Counted from the stretch's first letter, positions 24,090 through 37,025 are shown. The stretch is DNA of 64,000 nt from Chlorocebus sabaeus (GCF_047675955.1 NC_132917.1:13157887-13221886), one strand, 5' to 3'. Notes: generated by a model from the letters alone, not told the origin. Program-made: numbers and translations.

Positions 24090-24699
24090 AATATGAGATA
24101 ATTGGAGCTTGTGCAGAAAGCTTCATTACAGTACCAGGGGAATGATTGTATCACAGAACATATAAAGGTGAACTAGATCTACAATGATGGTATGTAGAGA
24201 GAGTTTCTGGATTAGAGGTGGTAGATGCCAGGTGGCAAATATAGACCGTGGGTCAGTGAAAGCATGGCTGTGTCCCCCAGGAAGAGTTTGTGTCACTTGT
24301 CAGGACCTTTAAACCTACAAAGGCCAATGTTGTAAAGATGAGACACACAACATGTACAAGATTAGGTGGGTTGTTTCCAATTACATAAGAACATCTCTGC
24401 TCTTATTCTCTGGGAACATTCATTCCACCTAGCAGGGTGCACTAATGTATACATTTATTTGATTCGGAGTATACTAACTATATTCTGGAAGATATTTCCT
24501 GTCCTCATAAGTATTGTTTATATACCAATGTTTTACTTGAGTCTTCAAGAGGCTGGTCCAACGTTCTACCAAACAATGAGTTTCTGGGTAGTATGATATA
24601 TAAGATAACTAGTAGAATTCAAGTTATGGGCCCACTTCCACACCTCCACTGCTATACAATGCATCCTTTGGCCTAATGTAATATTGTGTAGGCTCACAT
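24090..24699. other. Unassigned; possible outer edge of a retroviral relic
   Basis: I see no diagnostic sequence, although the texture resembles the following 24.7-27.5 kb tract. Confidence 0.3.
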
Positions 24700-26118
24700 A
24701 CCATCACAACAAAACACTCTGTAAGTCAGCGGACAGTGGTCCCTGAGGGTGAGAAAAGCAAAACTATGCACAGAATATATGTATATTTCTTGTAATATGA
24801 AATGCTGATTCCTCTGAGACAGGAGATGTCCTAGGTGAATCATTTACCAACAACAGCCTGTTGGTTTTCTGGAGAGATAATCCCATCTTGGGGACTCAAG
24901 GTTGCCTTCTGCTGAAGGTAAATTATATAATTAATGACACCAGTGGCTAATCCATCTTGGCAAGTGGGAGCTAAGCCTTTCGAATCCACAGCTTCCATTC
25001 CTGCTTGCATGGTCACTTAATAAACAGTTCACTGTACCAACACTGGGGTGGCCATGGCAGAAACTGGCTGAAGTCCGGTAGCTGTGCCAGTTTATAATGT
25101 GGCTGCTGGCACCATCGGACCTTATTTCTCAGTAGGCCACACAAAACTCAGCCTGTGATAGACATCTAGAGCTGCATGGCTATTTGCTAACTCATGGTCA
25201 GCCTCTCTGACTCCAGCAGGTCATGACAGCATGCCAAGAGCTACTTTTAAAATATAATCAACTCTCTAATGTAGTTGGCAGTTTTGGTCTGGAATCATAG
25301 TAGTGTGTATTTTTATTCTCCCATTGGTGGCTGTAATGAACTCTTCAAAACATTTTTTTCCCACCAATGGTACTTGTGATATCATTATAATGTCATGGTG
25401 TTTGTTGGAGCTTATGATCCTAGCCTCAGGGCTACTTGTACTACAGCTTAGATTTACTGCAAAATGGTTTTCCTCCTTTGGGCTCCTTTCAAAGCTTGCA
25501 AACTTTTGTGGTACCTAATATACAAATCAAAACGGCATTCCTGGGGTGAAATATAATATTCTACCTCAGAACTAAACGTAAGTTATTAGGAATTATGTCT
25601 CCTTCCTTCTTGGGGGATTTGCAAGGTATAATATGCTGTCCTTTACTTTGGGAGTGGGATATTCTAGCATACCCCAAACCTCTGGTCCCTCTGAAAATTC
25701 TACTGATGTGGCAGGACCTTGAATCTTAGTAGCATTTATTTCCTGTATTGTGGAGGACAGATGTCCTACCAAAGCCTTCAACCTGCTGGCCAATTCTTGC
25801 TCATTTGGTCTCAATACATAATGCACCACATTAAGGGACTACCAAATGGGGTCGATCTCTTCAGACTAAGTGCTGTTACAGAATGCAGGATCCCTAACAG
25901 AACCCAGGGGCAAAACTTGAAATATATAGCATTGTCAGTTCCATGTGAATGCAGACAGTTTCTAATCCTCTTCTCATAGGAATGGAACCCATTTGCCACA
26001 TTATCTAAGGTCATATAATATCTTATCTAGCTAGGATACCCCATCTGGAGCAGCAGCAGCAGTAGAAACTACTAACAACTTCGTTAAGTGTGTAGGAATC
26101 GGCTATAATCTTCTAGGT

Positions 26119-26162
<44 letters not shown>

Positions 26163-27480
26163 CGCCAACAGCAGCCCAGTTCTTTGACAACATCTATGTA
26201 CTACAGTCAGGCCTGGCTCATACAGCACAGTCACCACTGAACTCCTAAGTAGTGTTTTGTGCTTCTCACCAGTGAGTTAGTTCGAAGTTGCTTTAGTAAA
26301 TATTATATTATTTGTGACCTCTCATGGAAGTCTGTCTTCTAGAGTGCTGCAAGCCAACGTACTATGTTCACTGTGGCATGTCACTTCTCTAAGCAGTTCA
26401 ATCTGTTTTTTTCTACCATCTGTCACTGCAACTCTGATGGCTCTACCACACTTAAAGTGTGCCATTGCTCTCTCCATGCTTCAATAATTCATCCTAACAG
26501 GGTACGTCACAATTTCCTGGAGTCTGTGTTAGGGTGATAAATCCTGTGTCCTAAAAAGAGTATTCTAAAGCCAGTAAACTCTCCCTTAGCTATTGGATGA
26601 TATAATCCCCTCAAAATTCAGCACTATGCGTACTTTCACAGCTTCTTCTAGTATATGTTGTAGTCTATAGTCCTTTTCTTCCCTTATCAGGTCCAGCCTG
26701 TCTTCCCCTGGGTTATGTTCTAATAGAATCCTTACTACTGGCCTCATGACCAAATAGTGAGGGAGAGGTAGATCCTGAGAAGGGCCAAGTTGTCTTGTTG
26801 TCTTGTGGGAAAAAGACCTCTGCACTGTCTGCAAGCAAGAGGACTGTGCCACTGCTGTGTGCTCAGAAGGGTCCAGGGAAATCAGATTAAATTATTTTCT
26901 GAAGACTCAACTCTGATGTCTGCATTGCGTATATCAGGACCCCATTCCATTCCAACTAGGTCCTTCGCTTTGGCATAAGACTTGTCTGTATTAAGAGTTT
27001 AAACTTTTTAGAGGTTCAGCTCCTCTTAAAATTAACTCCTGGTTCTGGTCTTCAGCTTTCTCTATCCTAACACTGCAGGAAATGAAGGTCCATTTATATG
27101 CTACAAAGGAAACATTCTGAGTTTAACATTTAGATTTGGGTTGTCAAATAATCTCTCTCAAATATTTCCTATTATTGTTTCCTTAGCAATAGTCATCTGA
27201 TTCTATTGTTCTTATAGTTAGTATTTTACTTACGTTTCTCAAGTCACTGACACACTGGACCAGCCCAGGAATTGGTTTTCACCGGTATATACCGTCTACC
27301 CCAACTACCAAGGGGGAGTTTCAGCAATTGTATTATCACCTTGCCCAGGGCAATATATGCTTTAATTACCACCACTGACGGGGTCTTCTTTCCCAGATGG
27401 GGACAAGTTATTCAGTTCCAAATCCCATCCAAATGTCTTCTTTCTTATACCTTTTCTAGTTCCATCCATTGAAGTCTGAG
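24700..27480 (-). mobile_element. Possible decayed ERVL/MaLR internal region, antisense
   Basis: This tract is less AT-rich than its surroundings and free of Alu, L1 and MIR. It reads better on the minus strand, where broken frames of 78 codons (25593-25829) and 88 codons (26586-26852) occur. It is bounded on the right by a MaLR-type LTR in the same orientation (27535-27897). I recognise no catalytic motif of protease, reverse transcriptase or integrase. Phrases such as cataagacttgtctgtatta near 26975-26994 look like ERVL-type internal sequence from memory. All frames are short and interrupted. It could equally be old unique DNA. Confidence 0.35.
26121..26166. repeat. (TG)n(CG)n tract
   Basis: About 17 TG units run directly into about six CG units, an uninterrupted 46-bp alternating purine-pyrimidine tract. 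Such sequences are known to favour left-handed Z-DNA. Confidence 0.95.
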
Positions 27481-27534
27481 TTCCCTGAGAAACAGAATCA
27501 GAACTCTTGCAAACTGGACTGCAGGGTGTCTTCA

Positions 27535-27897
27535 TCTACGTATGCTGTCATAAAACACACCATAGACTGTGGGGCTAGAAAAACATAATATTTTTCTCTC
27601 CTAGTTTTGGAGACTGGAAAGTTCAAGCATCCAGCAGGGTTCATTTTCTGGTGGGGGCTCTCTTTCTGGCATGCAGATGCTTCCTTCTCTCTGTGTCCTC
27701 GCATGGAAGGCAAGAGAGCAACCTTAGGTGTCTATTTCTCTTTCAAAGGACACCAGTTCTCTCAGATAAGGGCTTCATGGTTATGATCTCATTTAATCTT
27801 AATCTCTCCTTCAAGGTCCTATTTCCAAAGCAGTCACACGAAGTCTTGGGGCTTTTAACATAAACATATGAATTTGGGGGACACAATTCAGTCCATA
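27535..27897 (-). mobile_element. MaLR LTR (MLT1-like), antisense
   Basis: The order of tatgctgtcataaaacac, tagttttggagactggaaag, ctctctgtgtcctcgcatgg, aaggacaccagttctctcag, ggtcctatttccaaagcagt and gggggacacaattcagtcc is that of an antisense MLT1-type LTR from one end to the other. Confidence 0.65.
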
Positions 27898-28395
27898 GCC
27901 AAAGACCAGCTTTTGATACTCCCATATCCGTCAGTGACTGGATATAGGCCAGTGGGAATGTGTGATGTCCTTGGATCATCTGAGGCAATCTCAAAAATGC
28001 TGAAAACCAGGGGCCGCCTACCACTGGCACTCTGAGCAGCATATACCACATGCCCCAGCAGGGTTATTGCCCTCAGCTGGGGAGAACCCCCTCACATCAG
28101 GTTGTGATGCCTTCCTAGAGGCAGCCTGCATTCAATGACGGCTTGAGAGGGGCGTAAAGGGCCAGCCATTCTGACCCAATTCAGGACAATTCCGCAAGGC
28201 TCTCCAAGTTCCAGAATTCCCATAGTGTTTCCTGAACCCTTGTTGTCACTGTTTCACAAACTGCTTCTCTTTTCATCAATCCTGTCCCTTTCCCTCTCCT
28301 ACTACAGATGTTGGTCACTGGAGTACCCCCAGAACACATCTATGAATAAATCTTTGTCTCAGAGATTGCTCCCCAAGGAACCCAGCCAATGCCAT
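27898..28395 (+). mobile_element. Possible LTR of another ERV family, sense
   Basis: The 3' part has a plus-strand AATAAA signal (atgaataaatctttgtctca) about 50 bp before a plausible LTR end (ccaaggaacccagcc). Upstream sequence is GC-richer than average. The family is not identified. The 71-codon frame at 28225-28440 lies in this relic. Confidence 0.4.
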
Positions 28396-28419
28396 CAGAA
28401 ATCAAAGCGTTTCTTTATT

Positions 28420-28530
28420 GAACTTAAAAAAAGTGAATAAAATTATCATTTTCACCATTTTTAATGTACAATTTAGTGATCATTACACATTATATACTTG
28501 TGTGAAATAATCACATTTACCCCATGAATA
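28420..28530 (-). mobile_element. Possible L1M 3' UTR fragment
   Basis: catttttaatgtacaatt followed by a diverged tagtgatcattacac block resembles the antisense 3' UTR of an old L1M. Short and uncertain. Confidence 0.35.
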
Positions 28531-29384
28531 TGGACAACTATTATGCATCTATTATAATTAAAAATAAAACATCTATAAACGAGAACGTGCAGGAAATGTG
28601 TACTCTTGATGGTGGCGCTCTCTTACATTTTTAAATTAAGAATTTTGGAGCAAGAAAGGATTTCTGGCTCTACTAGGTCTTTGTATATCAGGAAATTTCA
28701 CAAAAGACTAGAATAAAAGTAGCCATACAAAATATAACCACAAAATATGTTTTAAATAGGCTACCAAAATGCCATGATATATCATTATAATCACTATTAA
28801 ATATGTATTCTGCAACAGTATCATTTATGCAATAGGATTTTTTATAAACCAGCAATTTGCACTTAGAAATTCAATTTCAGTGAATCGCAAGCTTAAAAAT
28901 TGAAATTCAAATTAAGCATGTTCTTTAGTCAAAGTCATATATCATACTGAAAATAATCTGTATTTTTATTGCAAAAGAACACTTTAAGAAAACCCTGGAG
29001 AATTGTTTAACCTAATAATTGTAATTGTGTATATATTTCTTAATATTATTGATTAAAATTATATTTAGCTCTTTCTTTCAGCTATATATAGTCACAGCAA
29101 AGCTATTTTGCATCAACATATATGTCTTCCTAACTATGATAAGGAATATGATAATGATGTTGTAAAATGATTGGAAGAGATGATCTATCAATTCTTTTGC
29201 AGCTTCCAAATTCCAAAAGGTCATTGCATCCTACGCATTTATTTTTAGTCTTTCAAATCCTTCCCATTACACAGAAGGAAGAAAATATTACCGACAGCAA
29301 CCAAACTCAGTGCCATTTACTTGAGACCCATATTCAGCTTTAATTCCACCAGATTTTTCAGCAGGTAGTATTGGTCAGTGCTTA
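28531..29384. other. Unassigned AT-rich DNA
   Basis: No gene, RNA or repeat recognised. Confidence 0.45.
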
Positions 29385-29610
29385 TAAACTCAGTCTTTGA
29401 TTCACAAAGAACTGTTGAATTCTGTCCTGACACTTGCTAATAACCTTCGGCAACCTAATGTCACTAGGCCTTAGTTTCTTTATGTCTATTAAATCAGGAC
29501 TGATAATGTTTATACCAAAAGGTTGTTTTTAGAATGAAATGAAGTAATGGATGTACAGTGATGAAACCAGGGCCCATCAGGTAGCAAGTGATCAGCCAAA
29601 GTGAGCTGTT
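29385..29610 (+). mobile_element. MIR, sense
   Basis: The blocks gtcctgacacttgctaataa, ggccttagtttctttatgtc, aaggttgtttttagaatgaa and cagggcccatcaggtagc follow the MIR order over nearly its full length. Confidence 0.55.
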
Positions 29611-29809
29611 TTGTGTCTTTTACCTTCCTTTTATAAATAGATCTTGTGTACAAAAAGAGTTTGGGAAAGTATAAAGCGTTAGGTATAAATAAAGGTTCAT
29701 TAAGCTACTGCCACCCAAGTCACACCTCCATGATTACTAATGAGAGGTAGGATTTGTCACATACCAAAGACTAATATAATTATATATTAAATCATCTGCA
29801 TGAGTCCTA

Positions 29810-29910
29810 AATTAGGGTGCATTTTCTCCTTTCTACAGATGAGAGATTTGAAAATCAGTGGTAAATGATTTGTGCAAAGTCGAACACTTGGCACATAATG
29901 AAACCTAGCA
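29810..29910 (-). mobile_element. MIR fragment, antisense
   Basis: ttctacagatgagagatttg and aaatgatttgtgcaaagtcg match the antisense MIR core. Confidence 0.5.
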
Positions 29911-32794
29911 TCAATTTTATGTTATTTTGAATTCAAAGTGTATAGTTCCTTCCTTATACTATTTTAGCTTTCTAAAGCAAATGCTGAGAATAATAGCAAT
30001 TAATTGCACTACTTATTCTCTAAAAATTATTTCACTGTCAACATTCGTATGCTTTCATTGGTGAATTTCTCATACCTTACACTCTCACCTAATCTCAGAA
30101 ATTTCCACGAAGAGAAGTTATAGCACGTTGGCTTTGTGAGTTTTTATGTAGTCCAATTTATGATGTCCATGTTCTTAATTTCAGAATTGCTGGCAATTTT
30201 ATGATCCATAATAAGACACAAACTGTCCATTGGCAAAATGCCAGAAACAGTGAAACCTTTTCATTCATTCAAGGGACTCCTTTTCTCACCAGAGATACTG
30301 TTATTTTGTGACTTGACATTATGGTTTGCTATTAATATAGCAAATAAGAATTAGAGGAGCAGTCATTAAGAAAATGACAATTTCCCCCCCACACTTTATT
30401 TTCAAGATAAAGTCATTGACTAGGAAAGATAAAGAAATAATAAATGAAATATGTCCATTTTTAAAGGGAAAGCACAGATAGGAGAGTAAGAAAGAACAAA
30501 CTTTTTGACACTATCTAGAAGCAAACTTACCGTAAGTCGGGCACGAGTGGATCCACAGCTTGCTTTAGGCCATGAGGGTATCTGGCACCTTTGTAGTGTT
30601 TTGGGCTCTCAGTGCTCCCGGCAGACTCAGACCCTGATTCATGTATTAATATTTCATAAAACATTAGTACTTTTTTGATATCCTGGACTTAGCAGTCACA
30701 GTGTTTCCCATTTTTGTAAAGAGCATAGCCTAAAAGAGGTTAATAGTTTTTGGAGTCACAGAAATAAATAAGAGGCTAAAAGTAACAGGGCACCTCTTTC
30801 ACTCTCTTTCTTTCTCTCTCTGTGACCCATATTCTGGCTAAATCTTTGTTCTGAAAGTAACAACTATTTCCCTGAATGTAATTACAGAAAGAATGGGTCA
30901 TACTGGACATTTGTGTATTTGTATATCAAATTCTGATCTACTTATTTGAAACAGTCCATGAAAACTTTGAAACGAACTTGCCCTGAATTCCTTACATCTC
31001 ATTAAAGTTTTTGTTTCATCTCTTCTTTAATTCTGGATAAGTAGTGTAGTAAGATATAGCATAGTACTAGAGGAAAAACTCAATAATGACTAACAAAAAT
31101 TATACATGAAATATATGAGTAGATAGACCACATAGGTTTATGTGTATATTCATCATTGTATATGAGGGGGTGTGTGTTTGTGTGTGTGTGTGTCTGCATA
31201 TTTATATGGAAGGCATGGTGCTGTTAATTACTCCTTCCTAGGGCATTGGTTAAAGTCTTATCTAGGAGTAGTAAGTGGAGCTTCTCTCTCTTGATTTGTA
31301 TTTGAAGACATTTAATTTTTTTGTCGCCGTCGTTCTGGGTCTATACTACATTTTATTTGCCTTTGCATAACACTTGGATCAAAATTGGTCTTTTATGTCT
31401 TGGTAAAAGTGTGATTTTCTTAAATTAAGTAAATTTGTAGGTTCTGAGACTATTAGTCTATGTCTACAAGTTCAAATTCAGGCTTTCGCTTTAGTCCAGT
31501 AACTATACTGCTAGGTCCAGCTTTTTTCGGCCACTTTCACTGAAATACGCCTCTTTTCAGTTCAGCCCCAGTCAGCTCTTGAATCCCTCATGACTAAAGC
31601 AAGCACTATATTAGGAGTGGAGTATCTTATATTGGGCTGGATCACAAATTAACGCTGTTTTCACGGGACTGGAAATATGCCCAGTCATGTTTCTTGTCAT
31701 TATCCTCTATTATGAATCATCATTTTAGCAAGATTGATTGGATTTCTCTCCTGGTTATGTGCATAATCATTGCTATTTTAGTATATATTTTCTTATTGAG
31801 AATAATTCCAATTTCTTAGCTTAGATTTCTCCCTATAATCTATAAAGCCAAATACTTATCTCAGATAATCCCAGTTATTATCTGTACTTGTGCTGCCTAG
31901 AGGCACAGTCACCGTGCAATTCTATCATGAACCTGAACACCTGTTGTTTTCTCTATTTCTACAAACACATCCCTCCTCACACACCCTGTAGAATAGGGTA
32001 CTTCACTTTCAATGTCACGCTAGATCACGGTTTCTCCAATCTTTTGGACAAAGATTTTAGATTTCTGATTCTCACTTTGGCACTAATCTCAAATGCACAT
32101 TACGATTTATATTCAAATACTCTTTCTATTCATTTTCTTCCTGTTCCACATGGTTTGTAATACTAGGTACTGAGGGTTTTGGGTGGATGGCTAAGTTAAA
32201 GGTATAACTTTTATTACTATCCTGCTCTATTTTTGTTTTCAGTTTATTCTATAAATTTTGAAGTATAGAGTGATTTTTCTGAGTGCCTTCAAAAATAAAA
32301 TATCTTTGCTCTGCACTGTGTAATGACAACTGTAATCAAAGTGAACTGATTTTGATCTCTCTGGTTTTGGTGAAAAACTGGGTATTTATTTATTTCAAGA
32401 CTTATTTCTTTTAAGCAGTGAAACCTATTCTAAAAGATGTGAATAGGTCATCCAGAAGACAGACAAACTTAACATCTAGCAGGTGTTTATCAATGGTCAT
32501 ATTCCTTGACAAGAGTTCCTTACATTTAAAGGTGATCAAGATTATCTGCAACTTCAATCTACTGTTGTGATGTTTAACTTCCATACCTGGAGCTCAGTAC
32601 CCAGAGCTTCCTTTCCAATCTTATTTGTATTCCCACCCTGAAATCTCAGAACACTTTCTCTGTTCGCTAGGGATCATACTCAAAGAGTTACCTCCATAGA
32701 TTCTGTTTACAAAGTCCTTCACAAGCCTTTATTCCCTGAATAAACCTCACTTCTATGGGAAGAATAACAAAAAGAAGAGGGCTCATCAAATTAC
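29911..32794. other. Unassigned DNA
   Basis: About 2.9 kb with no clear gene or interspersed repeat. There is a TG-rich run at about 31166-31193. The 90-codon frame at 31888-32160 has no domain or coding context. Confidence 0.4.
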
Positions 32795-33290
32795 TCTAAT
32801 CAGAACACAATCACATTCATTCACTTAATAGCTCATTCACCTCACTATATGTCAGACACTGATGTATGCACTGGAGAATACAGCATAAACACAACTGGAA
32901 AAAGTTCCTTTCTTCATGGGATTCATAGTCTAGTAAAGGAGTAAATAAGCAAAGAAACATCACAAGTTAAGGTGGCATCCAGTTGATCGTTTAAAAGCTG
33001 ACACTGTTAATAATTAACCTCTAAATCTGAGCTGTTTGGGAAAAATTAAAAGTCTGTTTCCTCTAGTACAAAGAAGTATGATGTGGGTCAGATGATGCCA
33101 ACGTGAATAAAGAAACTGGAAGAGACTGAGGGGAGAGGGCGGGAGGTGGGCTGCCTCTTTCATGAGGGTGTTCAAGAGGTGTCTACCTGGCCAGACGTCT
33201 GAAGGTAGTTATGGGGCTGAAGGACTTGAGGACATTTGGGGAAGGGAGCTCCAAACTAAGGGCACAGCGAAAAGAAAGGTGGAAGCTTTG
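32795..33290 (-). mobile_element. L2 relic, antisense
   Basis: cattcattcacttaatagct begins a collinear antisense L2. It continues through gtcagacactgatgtatgca, atgggattcatagtctagta, an ggaagagactgagggg block and agggcacagcgaaaag. Confidence 0.55.
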
Positions 33291-33429
33291 AAAAGCTAGC
33301 TCAGTAAAAATTCTGCCTTTGAAAATCGTACCATGCCTCTTCCATGTAGGTTAAATGAATACAATAAAGTTTAAGTGATAATTTTTCATTCACTGAATAG
33401 ACAACAGTGTGCCATCTGTTAGGCAATTG

Positions 33430-33620
33430 TAAAGGCTTTAGGTTCAAAACACATTTCTCTCATCACCTTCCCTGTACCCACCGTATCTCACCTGTGTTAC
33501 TGTCCAAACCTTTTCATTGGTCTCCTTGCATCTCCCCTTTCCTCCCATCAGCCTGTTCATGATGCAGCATTCTCTCCTCTCCGGAGCCCTGGCCCTGCTT
33601 ATCCCTTCTACAAGAACAGC
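33430..33620 (+). mobile_element. L2 relic, sense, left part
   Basis: cctgtgttactgtccaaacc, ttggtctccttgcatctccc and gatgcagcattctctcctct match the sense L2 region. It ends where the L1 at 33625 is inserted. L2-like sequence resumes after that L1 at about 35660. Confidence 0.5.
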
Positions 33621-33624
33621 TCAC

Positions 33625-35640
33625 TTTTTTAACCTTTAATTTTTTATAATTTCAACTTTCATTTTACATTCAGGGGGTACATGCGCAGGTTTGTTACCTG
33701 GGTATATTGCATGATGCTGAGGTTTGGAGTATGGTTGCTCTCATGCCTAAATACTGAGCATAGTGCGCAATAGTTAGTTTTTTTTTAACCCTTGTCTCCT
33801 GCTTCCTCCTGATTTAGTCATCCCCAGTGTCTACTGCTGCCGTCTTTATACCCAGTTTTTAGCTCTCACTCATAAGTGAAAACATGCCGTGTTTGATTTC
33901 CTGTTTCTGCATTTATTTACTTAGGATAATGATCTCCAGCAGCACCCATGTTGCTTCAAAGGACTTGAGCTCATTCTTTTTAATGGCTGTGTAGTATTCT
34001 GTGTAGTATTCAGGTATATTTTTTATATCCAACCTACCACTGATGGGCACCCAGATTGATTCCATGTATTTGTTATGGTGAATAGTGCCACAATGAGCAT
34101 ACGAATGCAAGTTTCTCTTTGGTAGAATGCTTTATTTTCTTTTGGATATATAACCAGTGATTGGGTTTCTGGGACAAATGCTAGTTCCATTTTTAGTTCT
34201 TTGAGAAATCCCCAAACTTCTTTCCACAATGGCTGAACTAATTTTCATTCCCACTAACAGTGTATAAGTGTTCCCTTTTCTTCATATTCCCCCTGGCATC
34301 TGTTATTTTTTGACTTTTAATAACAGCTATTCTTAATGGTGTGAGATGGTATCTCAGTGTGATTTTCATTTGAATTTCTCGGATAATTAGTAATAATGAG
34401 CATTTTTTCATATGTTTGTTGATGCCTTGAATGTCTTCTTTTAATAAGTATCTGTTCTTCTTTCCATTTTTAATAGGGTTATTTCTTCTTTGCTTGTTCA
34501 GTTGTTCAAGTTCCTTCTAGATTCTGGATAGTAGACCTTTGCCACATGCATAGTTTGTGAATATTTTCTCCCATTCTGTAGGTTGTCTGTTTACTCTGTT
34601 GGTAGTTTATATTGTTGTGCAGAAGCATTTTAGTTTGATTAGGTCCCATTTATCGACTTTTGTTTTTGTTGAAATTTTGAGGAATTAGTCATATGATGTT
34701 TCCTAGATTTTCTTCTAGAGTTCTTATTGTTTGAGGTCTTACTTTTTAAATATTTAATCAACCTTATTTTAATATATGGTGAAATGTAGGGGTCCAATGT
34801 CATTCTTCAGCGTATGACTAGCCAGTGATCCCAGCACCATTTATTGAATAGGGAGTCCTTTCCCCATTGCTTAGTTTTCTTAATTTTGTCAAAGATCAGA
34901 AGACTTTAAGTGTGTGACTTAATTTTCAGTTTCTCTATTCTGTTATGTTAGTTTGTGGGTCTGTTTTTGTACTGATACCATGATGTTTTGGTTACTGTAG
35001 CCTTATAGTTGGAAGTCAGGTGATGTCAGATGCCTCAGGCTTTGTTCTTTTTGCTTAGGATTGTTTTGCCTATTCGGGCTGTTTTTTGGTTTCATATGAA
35101 TTTTGGAATAGTTTTTTTCTAGTTCTGTGAAAAATGGCATTGCTAGTTTAATAGGAATAGCATTGAATCTGTAGATTGCTTTGGGCAGTATGGGCATTTT
35201 AATAATATTGATTCTCCCAATCCATGAGCATGAGAGATTTTTCCATTTATTTGTGTCATCTCTGATTTCTTTCAGCAATGTTTTGTAGTTCTCCTTGCAA
35301 AGATAACTTATCTCCTTGGTTAGATGTATTCCTGCATATTTTGTTTTGTTTTGTTTTGTTTTTTTGCCTATTGTAGATGGGATTGCATTCTTGATTTAGC
35401 TCTAAGCTTGCACATTATTGGTGTATAGAAATGCTACTGATTTTGGAACACTGATTTTGTATCCTGAAACTTTACTGAAGTCGTTTGTCAATTCCTGGAC
35501 CCTTTTGGAGTCTTTAGGGTTTTCTAAGTACAGAATCATATCATCAATGAATAGAGATATCTTGACTTCTTTTCTTATTTTGATGCCTTTTATATCTTTC
35601 TCTTGCCTGATTACTCTGAATAGAACTTCCTGCCAGGAAA
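33625..35640 (-). mobile_element. L1PB/L1MA-type element, 5'-truncated, antisense
   Basis: About 2 kb of L1 on the minus strand. The 3' end is at the left (gggtacatgcgcaggtttgt), followed by the 3' UTR and the C-terminal part of ORF2. The element breaks off near ttgcctgattactctgaa. It contains a small (TTTTG)n run at about 35340-35360. ORF2 has stops and frameshifts throughout, so it is inactive. Confidence 0.9.
35003..35278 (-). pseudogene. L1 ORF2 C-terminal fragment, broken
   Basis: This 91-codon minus-strand frame is a residue of L1 ORF2p downstream of the reverse transcriptase domain. The stretches LKEIRDDTNKWK, SWIGRINIIKM and LPKAIYRFNAIPIKL are characteristic. The frame is lost after the mid 60s of residues, where the product becomes HMKPKNSPNRQ instead of the usual ORF2 continuation, consistent with a frameshift. 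It is part of the truncated L1 at 33625-35640 and makes no functional protein. Confidence 0.9.
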
Positions 35641-35659
35641 ACTTGTACAGGAACTTTCC

Positions 35660-35795
35660 TACTTAATACTGCAAATTATTTCCTCCAACACTCAGCACTG
35701 TGAGTCTCTTTGTGTTTCTCTACTTTTCCTTTCCTCATAGCACTTATGGATATATAAGCACTAGAAACAATATTTGTCACCTAAAGAAATGAACA
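35660..35795 (+). mobile_element. L2 relic, sense, possible right part
   Basis: The sequence tttcctttcctcatagcact resembles the sense L2 3' region. It lies just after the L1, on the same strand as the L2 part at 33430-33620, so the L1 probably interrupted one L2. Confidence 0.35.
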
Positions 35796-37025
35796 TTATT
35801 TCCTGACGCATGGCTGGTAACAATCCATGTATCTCATGTGTCAGTAAATAGTTCTCTCACTGGTATTCAGAAGCCTGAATACATCACCTATTATTAGTTT
35901 TCTAAGTGAGACAAATATTCCCTTTTTATTATCATTTATGACTTTAGCCTCAACTCTCCACCTCATTTTTAACTTTGTTACTAATTCCAAATGCATGTTC
36001 AATTTTGGTAATTTGGACAAAATCATATACAAAACATGGAAACTTATTGAGTCTTGTTAGATCTGATCTATTTGTGGAAGACAGAAGGACTTGGCTTGTT
36101 TCTTTTTCCCTGTACTCTCCAAAAACCAGTACAGTACTCCAATTCTTACCACTCTATTAGTGAAAGAATAGATAGAAAGAAAGATAGATATAGATAGATA
36201 GATAGATGCATATATACATACACTGCTACATACATACATACTTAGAAAAATATATGTATAGAGAGAGACACAAAATTATCTTCCCAGATTCCATAAAAAA
36301 TGCAAGCTTAGAAAACATAACTAAATGAAATAATATTATCATAAACCTTCATCTTTCAGAAAGTCATCCCTTTATATCATGAACCCATTAACCATTTTTC
36401 TATCATTTCATTTTGCCTCTGAAACACAGCAAATATTATTCTCTGCAGGGATGACGTGATTATCAGAACTTTGAAATTCTTTTGGAGAAAATCAAGCTAA
36501 TGTATTAATAATACAAGAAAAAAAATAAGGCCTGCTTCATATTCAGGAAATGTGAAATCTGTTGGGATAGACAAGCAGTAGATAGTGCAAGTAGAACTTT
36601 TCATTAATGCCAAGTATACTTCAAATTTTTGTGGAATCTATTTCATTCACTCTTAAATTGCCATGTACTATTTTGTCCATAACACGCAAGGGACCAAAAT
36701 TAACCGGACGAGTGCCTGCAAGGAGACACTCATCCCAGATCAGCATCCCAGTAAATGGAATGTTTCCGGGTGAGGTTTTTACTTAAAGGAAAGTAGCCAG
36801 AGAATCATTTGTTTTTTAAAGAGAATGCAAGCTGAGTCTTTTGAGACAGATGAGTCCGACAATGGAAAATACAAACATGTTCTAAAATCTGATTCTTAAA
36901 AATGAGAGGCAATGAAAAAATTATAAAGGAGAGAAATGTTGAAATAGACTGGGAATTGCATGTGAATGTTAAAAGCAGAAGAAAAGACTCTGTAAAAATT
37001 ATCTCCACAAAATCCAGGATGCCTC
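35796..37025. other. Unassigned DNA with a tetranucleotide run
   Basis: No gene or interspersed repeat recognised. A (GATA)n-like run with impure ATAC repeats lies at 36170-36242. Confidence 0.45.
36170..36242. repeat. (GATA)n / (TACA)n microsatellite
   Basis: AGAAAGATAGATA-type repeats pass into ACATACATAC repeats. Several short frames here read Tyr-Ile-Ser-type low complexity and are artefacts. Confidence 0.85.

Noticed and set aside
23668..24091. Overlapping 124- and 106-codon frames
   Set aside because: Both are readings of an antisense AluJ, with typical Alu-derived peptides such as AGVQWHNHDHSSLQPQPSRLK.
28225..28440. Possible exon with a polyadenylation signal
   Set aside because: The AATAAA context fits the end of an LTR better, and no splice acceptor or coding signature is evident.
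36170..36242. CRISPR-like regular repeats
   Set aside because: These are simple tetranucleotide runs with no unique spacers. The context is a primate nuclear genome.
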